This document shows positions 42,241 to 51,083 of a stretch of DNA of 64,000 bases, piece by piece. The translations under genes and the position numbers were made by a program. Location of the stretch: NCBI GenBank assembly GCA_964415195.1, contig CAYPYD010000002.1:62001-126000 (forward strand). Direction: 5' to 3'. The notes under the pieces are model-generated. The model was not told where the DNA came from. It did no database searches and was given only the letters and a program-made list of their open reading frames with translations. Source of the stretch: WTXA01 sp964415195. GTDB lineage: Bacteria > Bacillota > TC1. Every line of letters starts with the position of its first letter. The stretch's first letter is position 1.

Positions 42241-43050
42241 ATGGATATAGATACGAATATTAAAAAAAACATAGTCATAACAGGAAGCACAAATGGCATA
42301 GGCTTAGAAATGGCTATAGAATTTCTTAAATCTGGTTGTAATGTAACTATATCTGGACGAAAACCTGAAATCAGTTATGAATTAGCAGAAAGATTAGCTA
42401 TTTTTAAAGAACAATATATTTATGTACAATGTGATGTAAGAGTTATAAGTGATCTGCAGAAGCTGTGGGATAATGTTATAGGCAAATGGTCTACTATTGA
42501 TATCTGGATTAATAATGCAGGTGTTAATGTTCCTTATAAAAATATTTGGGAGACTGATACTTGTTATCTGGAAAATGTAATAGATACTAATATATTAGGA
42601 ATGATATATGGCTCACAAATAGCTGCTAAAAACATGCTAAATCAAAAAAAAGGAGCAATCTATAGCATGGAAGGATTGGGCTCGAATAATATGTGGCAAG
42701 TACAAACCATACTATATGGAACAACCAAACATGCACTAACTTACTTTATGAAAGGACTTTCAAAGGAACTAAAAGGATCAGATGTTATTGCAGGACGTCT
42801 TTATCCAGGAATGATGCTAACTGACTTCATAACCAAAGGACCTGATGGAAAAGATGCAGAAACTATGGACAACAGCAGCTTTAAGAAAATCTTCAATATA
42901 CTAGGAGACAAACCTGATACAGTTGCCAAATCTATAGTCCCAAGAATACTTGCAAATAGAAAGAATGATGCCAGAATAAGTTGGCTGACAACAAGAAAAA
43001 TTATTGGAAGATTTCTAACAGCACCGTTAAAACAAAGAAAACTACTATAG
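42241..43050 (+). CDS. Short-chain dehydrogenase/reductase
   Basis: A 269-residue SDR. Cofactor motif TGSTNGIG (NAD(P) binding), NNAG in IWINNAGVNVPY, catalytic Ser in IYSMEGLGSNN and Tyr-x3-Lys in LYGTTKHAL. The Arg in ISGRKPEI suggests NADPH. ATG 42241 is chosen; GGTGATA lies upstream. The C-terminal part is overlapped by a frame continuing into the next gene, which starts later. Confidence 0.9.
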   Translation: MDIDTNIKKNIVITGSTNGIGLEMAIEFLKSGCNVTISGRKPEISYELAERLAIFKEQYIYVQCDVRVISDLQKLWDNVIGKWSTIDIWINNAGVNVPYKNIWETDTCYLENVIDTNILGMIYGSQIAAKNMLNQKKGAIYSMEGLGSNNMWQVQTILYGTTKHALTYFMKGLSKELKGSDVIAGRLYPGMMLTDFITKGPDGKDAETMDNSSFKKIFNILGDKPDTVAKSIVPRILANRKNDARISWLTTRKIIGRFLTAPLKQRKLL

Positions 43051-43064
43051 GATGGAGAAAAGAA

Positions 43065-43490
43065 TTGAAATATATTTATAATGAAGATAATAAAGAATTA
43101 ATCGAAAAGCTTAAAACATACAAACTAAATAAAACTGAAGAACAACAAATTATTAGCAACTTCCTGAAGAACAATAAACTAACCTCATTAAAGTGTTTGC
43201 TAGATAAACTCGAAGATGATAATGAACAAGAAAAGTTTAGAAGGAAATATATTAACACTATTATATTAATAGTAATTATGTTAATTTCTTTAATTGGAAT
43301 TGGTATATATGCCTATATTTTCTTAACAACTAGTATGGAAAATGGATTAGAGGTGTCTCAAAAAATTATATTTGCTTTATTGGCGTTATTATTTCATATA
43401 GTCTTATTAATAATTCTGATTTCAATATTCAATCTTGATATCATATTGAAGAAGAATATACTAAATAAATTAAGAAACAATTATCTTTAA
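43065..43490 (+). CDS. Membrane protein of unknown function (2 helices)
   Basis: A 141-residue protein starting at TTG 43065, seven bases after GGAG. An N-terminal charged helical part (ELIEKLKTYKLNKTEEQ, DKLEDDNEQEKFRRKY) precedes two membrane helices (about 70-90 and 105-125). No family recognised. It lies 15 bases after the SDR gene and 79 bases before a large surface protein. Confidence 0.6.
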   Translation: MKYIYNEDNKELIEKLKTYKLNKTEEQQIISNFLKNNKLTSLKCLLDKLEDDNEQEKFRRKYINTIILIVIMLISLIGIGIYAYIFLTTSMENGLEVSQKIIFALLALLFHIVLLIILISIFNLDIILKKNILNKLRNNYL

Positions 43491-43569
43491 CAGTGATATA
43501 ATCAATTTATAGATGTTAGCTATAACGTTGGCAATTGTTGTAATTTTAGATTCTATGGGGGTATAAATA

Positions 43570-45096
43570 ATGCTTCAGTTGAGAATGAAAAAAATATTTT
43601 TAATGATTTTATTGGTTTTATCCACTTTTTTAGTCATTAACAATTCAAGACTAAATGCCCTGGACATTAAGATAGCCGATAGTCAAGTTCCAAGTATACC
43701 TATAATTACGACTAATCCTAACTATTTAGCTGACAGTTGGACCAATAAAATTTCTGTTGTTACTGCAACAGGATCAACTGATGACATCACATCTAATGAG
43801 GATATTATCTATGAGGTTTCATTAGACGGAGTTGTATACAATGTTGGCAATAGTATAACCCTGACACAGTCCGGCATCTACACAATATATTTTAAAGTGA
43901 TTGATGAAGCTGGAAATAGCAATATTACAAATAAAAGTATAAAGATTGATCTTGTCGCTCCTGGAGATCCATATATAGCAATGACTGCTGGAGATGTTGG
44001 GTATACTAACAATACTTGGGTCAACAAGGCAGTAAATATACAAATATATGGAGCAGTAGATACTGGAGGAAGCGATTTAGCCGGTTACCAATACAAAATT
44101 GGGGAAGGTGCCTGGACAAATGGAGATGTATATAATTTTAGTACATCAGGTGACTATCTTCTCTATTTTAGATCTATAGATAATGCAGGAAATGTTTCAG
44201 CCACTAGTCTTAGAAATATAAAAGTTGATTTAGAAGGCCCAAGAGCTTTCACTTTACAAACTAACACAACTACAATTGATAGTATCTATATAACTGGCAC
44301 AACAGTTGACTCTTTATCAGGAATGGCACAAGTAGCTTACAGAATATATGACGGCAGAGTTTGGTCAAGTTGGAGATTAGCAGTTGAAGACTGGTTAACT
44401 GGCTATAACAGAGGTCAGGAAGTTATATTGATAGTTGAAGCCAGAGATAATGCAGGTAATGTAACAGCAAGTCAATCTAAAGTAAAAACACTATCTAATA
44501 CAATGCCAGTTGCTAGTAAAGATACTTTTAATCTGAAATCAAATGCTGGAAAAATTCTATTGGAATTAATTAAAAACGACTTTGATGATGATAATGGAGA
44601 CAGTATAAAAGTAACTGCCATATCAGAACTTTCTAATCTTCTAGCTGGTAAGCTATATCTAGAAAATGGCAAGGTATCATTTGAAGCAGCTAAAAATTTT
44701 GGTGGAAATGTTTCATTTGAATACACCATAGAAGACGGATACGGAGGCAAAAGTACAGGGATAGTAGAATTAGTGGTCACTGCAGTTGCTGAAGAAATAA
44801 TCGAAAAACCTATTACTGAAGAAAATAAATTTTTCACTGAACCAATATTTTCTAATACCTGTATTATTGGCTTGATTGTGGGTTTTATACTATTGTTGAT
44901 AAATTATATAATTCACAGAGCGTTTTTCAATAAAAAACCTTTAAGAATAATTTTATATGTAATATCTACACTAATTGTATTTTTGTTATTGTGTGTATTA
45001 AGAATTTCCTTAGGGTATATATTTTCCTTTTCAATTATGGGAGTATTTATAATAACATGTTACTTATATGCTATCTGGGGATCGAGTGAAAAATAA
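43570..45096 (+). CDS. Exported Ig-like repeat protein with C-terminal membrane helices
   Basis: A 508-residue protein: signal peptide (1-31), then Ig-like repeats with the pattern TNKISVVTATGSTDDITS and the recurring cores KVIDEAGNSNITNKS, RSIDNAGNVSATS, VEARDNAGNVTASQ (about one per 90 residues), a cadherin-like stretch NDFDDDNGDSIKVTAI, and three membrane helices at the C-terminus (about 420-505). Such Ig-like arrays occur in surface proteins that bind sugars or other cells. GGGGGT precedes the ATG. A small acidic membrane protein follows 18 bases later. Confidence 0.78.
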   Translation: MLQLRMKKIFLMILLVLSTFLVINNSRLNALDIKIADSQVPSIPIITTNPNYLADSWTNKISVVTATGSTDDITSNEDIIYEVSLDGVVYNVGNSITLTQSGIYTIYFKVIDEAGNSNITNKSIKIDLVAPGDPYIAMTAGDVGYTNNTWVNKAVNIQIYGAVDTGGSDLAGYQYKIGEGAWTNGDVYNFSTSGDYLLYFRSIDNAGNVSATSLRNIKVDLEGPRAFTLQTNTTTIDSIYITGTTVDSLSGMAQVAYRIYDGRVWSSWRLAVEDWLTGYNRGQEVILIVEARDNAGNVTASQSKVKTLSNTMPVASKDTFNLKSNAGKILLELIKNDFDDDNGDSIKVTAISELSNLLAGKLYLENGKVSFEAAKNFGGNVSFEYTIEDGYGGKSTGIVELVVTAVAEEIIEKPITEENKFFTEPIFSNTCIIGLIVGFILLLINYIIHRAFFNKKPLRIILYVISTLIVFLLLCVLRISLGYIFSFSIMGVFIITCYLYAIWGSSEK

Positions 45097-45114
45097 ATTA
45101 TGGAGGGTTGTCTG

Positions 45115-45387
45115 ATGGAAGAAAAAGATGTAGAAAAAGAAATTGAAGAAGCCATTGAAGAATTTGTTGGAGAAACAAAAAAAGAAAAATGCAAAGGAGA
45201 AAATAAAGCTATGAATGCAAGTTCTAATGCATCTGGTGGTGCGGTATATTGTTTAGGAATAATAGGGGCAGCGATTTATTTCATATCTAATGCAGCTGGA
45301 TTTTGGATGGGAGTATTAGGGTTTATAAAAGCAATTGTCTGGCCTGCAATTCTAGTATTTGAATTACTAAAATATCTAGGTGTATAA
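45115..45387 (+). CDS. Small acidic membrane protein
   Basis: A 90-residue protein with an acidic, Lys/Glu-rich N-terminus (DVEKEIEEAIEEFVGE) and two hydrophobic segments (GGAVYCLGIIGAAIYFIS, IKAIVWPAILVFELLKY). GGAGGG precedes ATG 45115. It follows the Ig-like surface protein by 18 bases. No family recognised. Confidence 0.65.
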   Translation: MEEKDVEKEIEEAIEEFVGETKKEKCKGENKAMNASSNASGGAVYCLGIIGAAIYFISNAAGFWMGVLGFIKAIVWPAILVFELLKYLGV

Positions 45388-45424
45388 GATTACAACTAAT
45401 AAATAATTAATTAAAAATTATAAT

Positions 45425-45453
45425 AAAAACCATCCTAGCGATGGTTTTTATTT
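45425..45453 (+). terminator. Rho-independent terminator
   Basis: AAAAACCATC (45425-45434), loop CTAGC, GATGGTTTTT (45440-45449). Confidence 0.88.
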
Positions 45454-45469
45454 ATAATTATGAAAAAGA

Positions 45470-45498
45470 TTGACTAAATGAGGGTGAAATTATATAAT
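45470..45498 (+). promoter_or_regulatory. Promoter of the amidohydrolase gene
   Basis: TTGACT (45470-45475), 17-base spacer, TATAAT (45493-45498). Confidence 0.75.
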
Positions 45499-45527
45499 TA
45501 TAAAAATAATAAAAATTGAGGTGTAAT

Positions 45528-46901
45528 ATGAAAAGTGTAGATTTATTAGTAGTGAATGCGACTATAATTACAATGGATAAGCAGAGAAGAATTCTCAAAG
45601 GATATGGTATGGCTATTATTGAAGATTCCATTATAGAGATAAATAGTTCTGATATCTTAATACAAAAATATGATGGGAAAAAAGTCATTGATGCAAATGG
45701 TAAGTATATATTTCCAGGAATGATAAATACTCATAATCATTTATTCCAAGTGCTATTTAAAGGTATAGCAAAGGAAAAAGCTTTGATAAAATGGTTGGAG
45801 GAAGCAATCCAAAAACCATTTTTCAATATAACTAAAGAAGATATATACCTAGCAACAATGGTTGGCTGTATAGAACAGATTAAATCAGGAGTTACAACTG
45901 TATTGGACTATCAATATGCCCATGGACAACCATACTTGAATGATGCAGTATGCCAGGCTATGGAAGATATTGGCATAAGAGGAATTTTAGCCAGAGGATA
46001 CACTGAATCAAGTGGCTTTCCAAAATACACAGGCAAAGAAATAATTGAAACTGAAGAAGATTACATTAAGGACGTAAGAAGACTCCATAAGAAATACAAG
46101 GATAGTCCGACTATAGATATTGCACTTGCCCCTGGGATTATTTGGGTAATGTCAGAAGACGGATTCAGAAAATGTGCTAATTTGGCTAAAGAATTAGATA
46201 CCTTTAACACTATACATACCCTTGAAACTGAAGAAGATAATGAATATTCAATGGCAGAACATGGAATGTCCACAATCGACTTTTATGAAAAAACAGGAAT
46301 ATTATCATCCAAGTTTCTAGCAGTACATTGTGCTCAAATAAATTCTGAAGAAATAAAAAAACTTAAGCAATATGATGTAAGAATATCCTATAATGCAATA
46401 TCCAATATGCTTATTGGATACAAGACATTACCTGTTAAAGAACTTCTTGAGGAAGGCATTGTTGTAGGTATAGCAACAGATGGGGCTGCTTCAAATGACA
46501 ATCAAAATATGATGGAAGTATTAAAAATATCTGCATTATGGCAAAAAGCATTTTATAGAGACCCATCTGTTTTGCCAGCCTTAAAAGTGTTAGAAATGGC
46601 TACTATAGACGGAGCTGATGCAATATTTAAGAAAGATGAAATTGGCTCATTGGAAGTTGGGAAAAAGGCGGATTTCTTTATATTTAATCATTTAAAGTGT
46701 AACACAGTACCTTTTTTTGATCCAATTGTAAGTATTGTCCTAAGTGCTGATGAGAATAATGTTGAAACAACAGTAATTGCCGGTAAAGTTGTAATGGAAA
46801 ATTATAAGATAGCAGGAGTCAATGAAGATGAATTATATAAAAAAATCCAAAGTGCAGCAGAAGCACTTTGGAAAAGATCGAATATTGAAAAATTATTCTA
46901 A
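45528..46901 (+). CDS. Amidohydrolase (TRZ/ATZ, deaminase-type)
   Basis: A 457-residue metal-dependent hydrolase of the amidohydrolase superfamily. Metal and catalytic residues: GMINTHNHLFQ, HTLETEEDN, VHCAQINSEE and ATDGAASND; cofactor-domain end GSLEVGKKADFFIF. The group includes 8-oxoguanine, S-adenosylhomocysteine and melamine deaminases; the substrate cannot be fixed. ATG 45528 follows GAGGTG. Its last 9 bases overlap the opposing XRE-cupin gene. Confidence 0.9.
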   Translation: MKSVDLLVVNATIITMDKQRRILKGYGMAIIEDSIIEINSSDILIQKYDGKKVIDANGKYIFPGMINTHNHLFQVLFKGIAKEKALIKWLEEAIQKPFFNITKEDIYLATMVGCIEQIKSGVTTVLDYQYAHGQPYLNDAVCQAMEDIGIRGILARGYTESSGFPKYTGKEIIETEEDYIKDVRRLHKKYKDSPTIDIALAPGIIWVMSEDGFRKCANLAKELDTFNTIHTLETEEDNEYSMAEHGMSTIDFYEKTGILSSKFLAVHCAQINSEEIKKLKQYDVRISYNAISNMLIGYKTLPVKELLEEGIVVGIATDGAASNDNQNMMEVLKISALWQKAFYRDPSVLPALKVLEMATIDGADAIFKKDEIGSLEVGKKADFFIFNHLKCNTVPFFDPIVSIVLSADENNVETTVIAGKVVMENYKIAGVNEDELYKKIQSAAEALWKRSNIEKLF

Positions 46902-47447
46902 TTGATTTTCAAGAAGTGGCTGTAAAGCAAACCAGTAGGTCACACATTTTTCATCGGTTGCATTTTTAAAGGAATGTGGGGTATGACCAGGAACAAATAA
47001 AATATCGTATTTCTCGGCGATGAAATTTTCATCATAGAGGTTAAGTTCCAGTGCTCCTTGAGTTACAATTACCATATTGTCTTCAGGCAAGCCAATTGAT
47101 GTTTCTGAATCACTACATTTTTCATCGATTGTTATGCAAACACATTTATAAGGTTTGCTACCACAGGTAGCAAGTTCATATAGTATGCCTGATTTCAATT
47201 TTAATATTTCTTCAAAATCGTTGCGTTTGGTAAGTGTTTTAGTATTGATTTTTTTTTCAGCCAAAAAATCTGTGATGGGAATGTTTAGAGCATCAGTTAT
47301 GGCTGCAAAGTTGACAAGGGTTGGACTGGTAACATCCCTTTCAATGTTGCTTAAAAGACTTACTGATAGATTTGTTTGTTCAGCAAGATCCTTCAATGTA
47401 ATGTTCTTTGCTTTGCGAACAGTTCTAAGTTTATTTCCAATTTTCAT
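46893..47447 (-). CDS. XRE family regulator with cupin domain
   Basis: A 184-residue repressor/activator: HTH (LAEQTNLSVSLLSNIERD) at residues ~20-40 and a cupin domain from ~95 to the end (EKYDILFVPGHTPHSFKN). Such regulators sense small ligands of the neighbouring catabolic gene. ATG 47447 follows GAGGTG; a TTG one codon earlier is possible. Divergent from the flavoprotein gene across a dyad (47519-47539); its coding end overlaps the amidohydrolase end by 9 bases. Confidence 0.9.
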   Translation of the reverse strand: MKIGNKLRTVRKAKNITLKDLAEQTNLSVSLLSNIERDVTSPTLVNFAAITDALNIPITDFLAEKKINTKTLTKRNDFEEILKLKSGILYELATCGSKPYKCVCITIDEKCSDSETSIGLPEDNMVIVTQGALELNLYDENFIAEKYDILFVPGHTPHSFKNATDEKCVTYWFALQPLLENQLE

Positions 47448-47518
47448 CAATGCACCTCAATATAATAATATGATACTAATTGTCACTTATGTTTACTTAC
47501 TATTGTTAGTCTAATTCA

Positions 47519-47539
47519 TATTGACTGCTTAAGTCAATA
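47519..47539 (+). promoter_or_regulatory. Operator-like dyad before the first flavoprotein
   Basis: TATTGACT (47519-47526), GCTTA, AGTCAATA (47532-47539): a perfect 8-bp inverted repeat. TTGACT within it can serve as -35 box for TTTATA at 47545-47550. Likely target of the divergent XRE-cupin regulator. Confidence 0.6.
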
Positions 47540-47576
47540 ATTAATTTATATTGGATATAGATAAAGGAGTTTAAAA

Positions 47577-48128
47577 ATGAAAACACTAGTTTTTTTTGGT
47601 GGAGCCAGGAAAAAAGGCAACACTATGGGTATGGTCAATTTCCTGTTGGAAAACATCAAAGGTGATAAGGAGATTGTCTACTGCTATGATCTAAGAGTAT
47701 CTCCATGCATAGACTGCAGATATTGTCTGAAAAATAATTCTTGTAGTATTAAAGATGGTATGGGTGATATCTATGAAAAAATTGAAGAAGCTGACAATAT
47801 AATCTTAGCTGCCCCAACATATTTATATGGAGCACCAGGGCCAATGAAAGTTATGTTAGATAGATTACAAGTATATTGGGCGCAGGTTATCAGAGGGGAC
47901 AAACCTGAAGTCTTCGTTAAAAAAGGAGCTATCCTTGTAAGTGGTGGTGGACCAAGGTTCGAAAATCAATTTACAGGGATCAGTCTTGAGTTAGCAGATT
48001 CCTTGCACATTTGTAATGTTACAGAAGTAGGACGTGTATTGATGGATGATGCTGATAAAATGAAAAGTCTAGATGAAAGACCTGAAATAAAGGAAGAACT
48101 TATGAAAATAGCCAAAATGTTGAACTAA
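47577..48128 (+). CDS. NADPH-dependent FMN reductase-like flavoprotein, copy 1
   Basis: A 183-residue flavoprotein of the NADPH-dependent FMN reductase/iron-sulfur-flavoprotein class. FMN loop FFGGARKKGNTMGMVNF at the start, a Cys-x2-Cys-x2-Cys-type stretch PCIDCRYCLKNNSC and the flavin region AAPTYLYGAPGPMKVM. The cysteines may bind a 4Fe-4S cluster or be redox-active. AAAGGAG precedes the ATG. A second copy follows 64 bases downstream; see that entry for differences. Confidence 0.87.
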   Translation: MKTLVFFGGARKKGNTMGMVNFLLENIKGDKEIVYCYDLRVSPCIDCRYCLKNNSCSIKDGMGDIYEKIEEADNIILAAPTYLYGAPGPMKVMLDRLQVYWAQVIRGDKPEVFVKKGAILVSGGGPRFENQFTGISLELADSLHICNVTEVGRVLMDDADKMKSLDERPEIKEELMKIAKMLN

Positions 48129-48132
48129 TCAA

Positions 48133-48162
48133 ATTGACTACTATTGTCGATAATAATATAAT
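48133..48162 (+). promoter_or_regulatory. Promoter and operator-like half dyad before the second flavoprotein
   Basis: TTGACT (48134-48139), 17-base spacer, TATAAT (48157-48162). ATTGACT (48133-48139), five bases, TGTCGAT (48145-48151) matches the first dyad's AGTCAAT arm at 5 of 7 positions with the same spacing. Confidence 0.55.
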
Positions 48163-48192
48163 TAGCATATTATTGATAAAGGAGTGATGAAT

Positions 48193-48744
48193 TTGAAAAT
48201 ACTAGCTTTTTTTGGCGGGGCAAGAAAAAAAGGCAATACTATGGCTATGCTTAATTATATGTTGGATAATCTTGAAGGTGAAAAGGAAATTATTAATTGT
48301 TATAGTTTAAAGGTTACCCCATGCACTGATTGCAGATATTGTTACACACATCCTGAATGTGCTATCAAAGACGGTATGGTTGATATTTATCAAAAGGTAA
48401 AAGAAGCTGATATAATAATTTTTGCAGCTCCAATATATTTCTTTGGAACTCCTGGACCACTGAAAGTCATGATGGACAGATTCCAAGTTTCATGGGCATC
48501 GATTCTAAGAGGAGACAAGCCGGAGAAATATACTAAAAAAGGAGCGATTCTTATGAGTGGGGGCAGTCCTTTATTCAAAACCCAGTTTACTGCTGGTTTA
48601 TTGGAGATGTCAGAAGCCTTAAATGTCTATAATGCAGAAAAAATGGGACAGGTTCTGATGGATGATGCTGATAAGGTAGAAAGCCTGGATCAAAGACCTG
48701 AAATCAAGGAAGAAATAGTAAAATTAGCTGCTTTATTGAAGTAA
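48193..48744 (+). CDS. NADPH-dependent FMN reductase-like flavoprotein, copy 2
   Basis: A 183-residue paralogue of the previous gene: FFGGARKKGNTMAMLNY, PCTDCRYCYTHPEC and AAPIYFFGTPGPLKVM. Same length and same Cys pattern, with about half of the residues different by eye. TTG 48193 is chosen because it aligns with the first copy's start and has AAAGGAG eight bases before it (an ATG two codons earlier is too close). Tandem duplication, with separate promoter, so the copies may differ in expression rather than chemistry. Confidence 0.87.
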   Translation: MKILAFFGGARKKGNTMAMLNYMLDNLEGEKEIINCYSLKVTPCTDCRYCYTHPECAIKDGMVDIYQKVKEADIIIFAAPIYFFGTPGPLKVMMDRFQVSWASILRGDKPEKYTKKGAILMSGGSPLFKTQFTAGLLEMSEALNVYNAEKMGQVLMDDADKVESLDQRPEIKEEIVKLAALLK

Positions 48745-48891
48745 ATTAAGTATCCATAACTGAAGCTTAAGTTAACCTTAACCCATCCATAAATAGATAA
48801 ATGTCTAATGGATTAAGTTTACAATTACTTCTAAAAGTGATAAGATTAACATATAATATATAGCGAATTTGTTGGGGGATTGGGTATAATT

Positions 48892-49002
48892 ATGTGGAAG
48901 TCAGCATTAATAGGAATTACTTTTGGCATTATCTTGGCTGGAATCATAATATATTCATTTTGGTATGTAGCTTGTGAAATAATGCCAGCGTTTTTTCAAT
49001 AA
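48892..49002 (+). CDS. Small single-helix membrane protein (36 aa)
   Basis: A 36-codon frame from ATG 48892 with GGGGG 13 bases upstream (long spacing), reading MWKSALIGITFGIILAGIII and ending YVACEIMPAFFQ. One glycine-containing helix. It is alone in the gap between the flavoproteins and the riboswitch. No family recognised; the ribosome site is not ideal. Confidence 0.4.
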   Translation: MWKSALIGITFGIILAGIIIYSFWYVACEIMPAFFQ

Positions 49003-49038
49003 AAGTAAAATAAAAAAGTTAAGAGATTAAATAGTTGT

Positions 49039-49067
49039 TTGACTATGTTTTTTCTTTATGTTAATAT
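49039..49067 (+). promoter_or_regulatory. Promoter of the riboflavin operon
   Basis: TTGACT (49039-49044), 17-base spacer, TAATAT (49062-49067). Transcription would start about 49074, just before the FMN riboswitch. Confidence 0.78.
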
Positions 49068-49084
49068 TGATTCAATTGAATAAG

Positions 49085-49190
49085 AACTTCAGGGCAGGGT
49101 GAAATTCCCGACCGGTGGTAATAGTCCACGAGCCAATAGGCTGACTTGGTGTAATTCCAAGACCGACAGTAAAGTCTGGATGGGAGAAGT
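49085..49190 (+). promoter_or_regulatory. FMN riboswitch (RFN element)
   Basis: The conserved RFN sequence is complete: AACTTCAGGGCAGGGTGAAA at the 5' side, TTCCCGACCGGTGGT, GACTTGGTGTAATTCCAAGA, then GACAGTAAAGTC and GGATGGGAGAAG at the 3' end. It senses FMN and would switch the terminator at 49267 in ribDEBAH. Confidence 0.97.
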
Positions 49191-49266
49191 GTATATATAC
49201 ATGTAATTTGTATTTATGTATATATAAACGATAATTATGCATTTATGTATACTTATTTGTATTTGT

Positions 49267-49298
49267 GAGCTCTGAAGATAATCTTCAGAGCTTTTTTA
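49267..49298 (+). terminator. Riboswitch-controlled terminator before ribD
   Basis: GCTCTGAAG (49269-49277), loop, CTTCAGAGC (49283-49291), six T; placed 77 bases after the FMN aptamer and just before the ribD ribosome site. Confidence 0.88.
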
Positions 49299-49313
49299 TT
49301 TGGAGGATTTACT

Positions 49314-50426
49314 ATGGATGACAATATTACAGATAATTACTATATGAAAAGAGCTATTAAACTAGCAAGAAAAGGTGAGGGTAGAACTAATCCCAACCCT
49401 CTTGTTGGAGCTGTAATAGTAAAAAACGGGAAAATTATTGGAGAAGGTTACCATAAATATTATGGAGGTAATCATGCTGAAATTGAAGCCATTAACAATG
49501 CTAAAGAATCGGTTAAAGGAGCAACTATCTATGTGAATCTAGAACCTTGTTCTCATTATGGTAAAACACCCCCATGTGCCTTGAGGCTAGTAGCAGAAGG
49601 TTTTGTGAGGGTCGTTATTGGAATGGTTGACCCTAACCCTAAAGTTGCAGGTCAAGGTATAAAGATTTTAAAGGATAGTGGGCTAGAAGTTATTACAGGT
49701 ATTTTAGAAAAAGAAGCTAAAGTATTAAATGAAGTATTTATAAAATTTATAACGATGGGACTGCCATTTATATATTTTAAATATGCTATGACTTTAGATG
49801 GAAAGATAGCTTCAATAATAGGTGATTCTAAATGGATTAGTAACGAAAAATCTAGGCAAGAAGTACATAAGTTGAGAAATAGGGTTGGGGGTATCATGGT
49901 TGGTATTAATACAATAATAGCAGATGATCCAAGTTTGACAACAAGGCTTAAAGATGGAAAGAACCCTATAAGAATTATTGTTGATAGTAGCTGTAGAATA
50001 TCACCAACAGCCAAAGTGCTTAATCTAGATTCAGAAGCTAAAACAATTATTGCAGTTACTAGAAAGGCTGAACCTTTGAAAATTGCTTTAATTGAGGAAA
50101 CTGGAGCTGAAGTTATAGTGGTTGATGATGAAAATGGAAGAGTTGATTTAAAGTTATTGATGAAGATTCTTTGCTCTAGAGGTATTGACAGTATATTGAT
50201 AGAAGGTGGAGGTAATCTAAGCTGGAGTGCACTAAAGGAAGAACTAGTTGATAAGGTTCAAGTCTATATTGCACCCAAGTTAATAGGGGGAGCAACATCA
50301 CCAACACCAATAGAAGGTGAAGGAAAAGAATTAATGAGCGAGGCTATAGAACTTTATGACATAAAACGAAAAATATACGATGAAGATATTATGATTGAAG
50401 GCTATGTTAGAAAGAGAGGTGAATAA
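49314..50426 (+). CDS. ribD: Bifunctional riboflavin biosynthesis protein RibD
   Basis: A 370-residue deaminase-reductase. N-terminal zinc deaminase: NHAEIEAINNA and PCSHYGKTPPC; C-terminal reductase: KYAMTLDGKIA, SKWISNEKSRQEVHKLR and LIEGGGNL. It converts the GTP cyclohydrolase II product to ribitylaminouracil. ATG 49314 follows GGAGGA. ribE starts right at its stop. Confidence 0.97.
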   Translation: MDDNITDNYYMKRAIKLARKGEGRTNPNPLVGAVIVKNGKIIGEGYHKYYGGNHAEIEAINNAKESVKGATIYVNLEPCSHYGKTPPCALRLVAEGFVRVVIGMVDPNPKVAGQGIKILKDSGLEVITGILEKEAKVLNEVFIKFITMGLPFIYFKYAMTLDGKIASIIGDSKWISNEKSRQEVHKLRNRVGGIMVGINTIIADDPSLTTRLKDGKNPIRIIVDSSCRISPTAKVLNLDSEAKTIIAVTRKAEPLKIALIEETGAEVIVVDDENGRVDLKLLMKILCSRGIDSILIEGGGNLSWSALKEELVDKVQVYIAPKLIGGATSPTPIEGEGKELMSEAIELYDIKRKIYDEDIMIEGYVRKRGE

Positions 50427-51068
50427 ATGTTTACAGGACTAATTGAGGAAATAGGTGTTATCGAGGAGATTATTTTGGAAAAGTCAGGTACCTTGAAGAT
50501 TGGATGTTCCAGGGTTCTTGATGGTGTTAAGTTGGGGGATAGTATCAGTGTTAATGGAATATGCCTTACTGTAACTAACTTTGATAATAGAGGATTTAAT
50601 GTGGATTTTATGCCTGAGACGCTACGGGTTACAAACCTTGGATTGTTATCTAGAGGCACAAGAGTAAACCTTGAAAGAGCTCTTATGCTGGGTGATAGAT
50701 TAGGGGGACATATTGTTTCAGGACATATTGATGGAACAGGAAAAATTAACTCATTTAAGATCAAGGAAAATGCAACAGAAGTCTGGATTGAAGCTGAAAA
50801 GAATTTATTGAAATACATTATTAAAAAAGGTTCCATAGCTATTGATGGTGCTAGTCTGACAGTTGCGGAGGTTAGCAGACAGGGTTTTATGGTATCTATC
50901 ATACCTCACACAAAAAAAGAGACTACCTTGTTAGGCAAGAAAGCAAATGAACTTGTAAACCTTGAGTGTGATGGGTTAGGCAAATATATTGAAAGATTAT
51001 TGGAATTTAAAAATGCTGATAGAGAAAATCTTTCAGTAGAATTTTTAAATATAAATGGATTTATATAG
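50427..51068 (+). CDS. ribE: Riboflavin synthase alpha chain
   Basis: A 213-residue enzyme of two homologous lumazine-binding halves: MFTGLIEEIGVIEEI and the second-half equivalent GDRLGGHIVSGHIDGTGKI, with SVNGICLTVT and SIAIDGASLTVA. It dismutates dimethylribityllumazine to riboflavin. Its ATG abuts the ribD stop; AGAGAGGTG lies in the ribD end. Confidence 0.97.
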   Translation: MFTGLIEEIGVIEEIILEKSGTLKIGCSRVLDGVKLGDSISVNGICLTVTNFDNRGFNVDFMPETLRVTNLGLLSRGTRVNLERALMLGDRLGGHIVSGHIDGTGKINSFKIKENATEVWIEAEKNLLKYIIKKGSIAIDGASLTVAEVSRQGFMVSIIPHTKKETTLLGKKANELVNLECDGLGKYIERLLEFKNADRENLSVEFLNINGFI

Positions 51069-51083
51069 AAAGGGGTAAATTTA

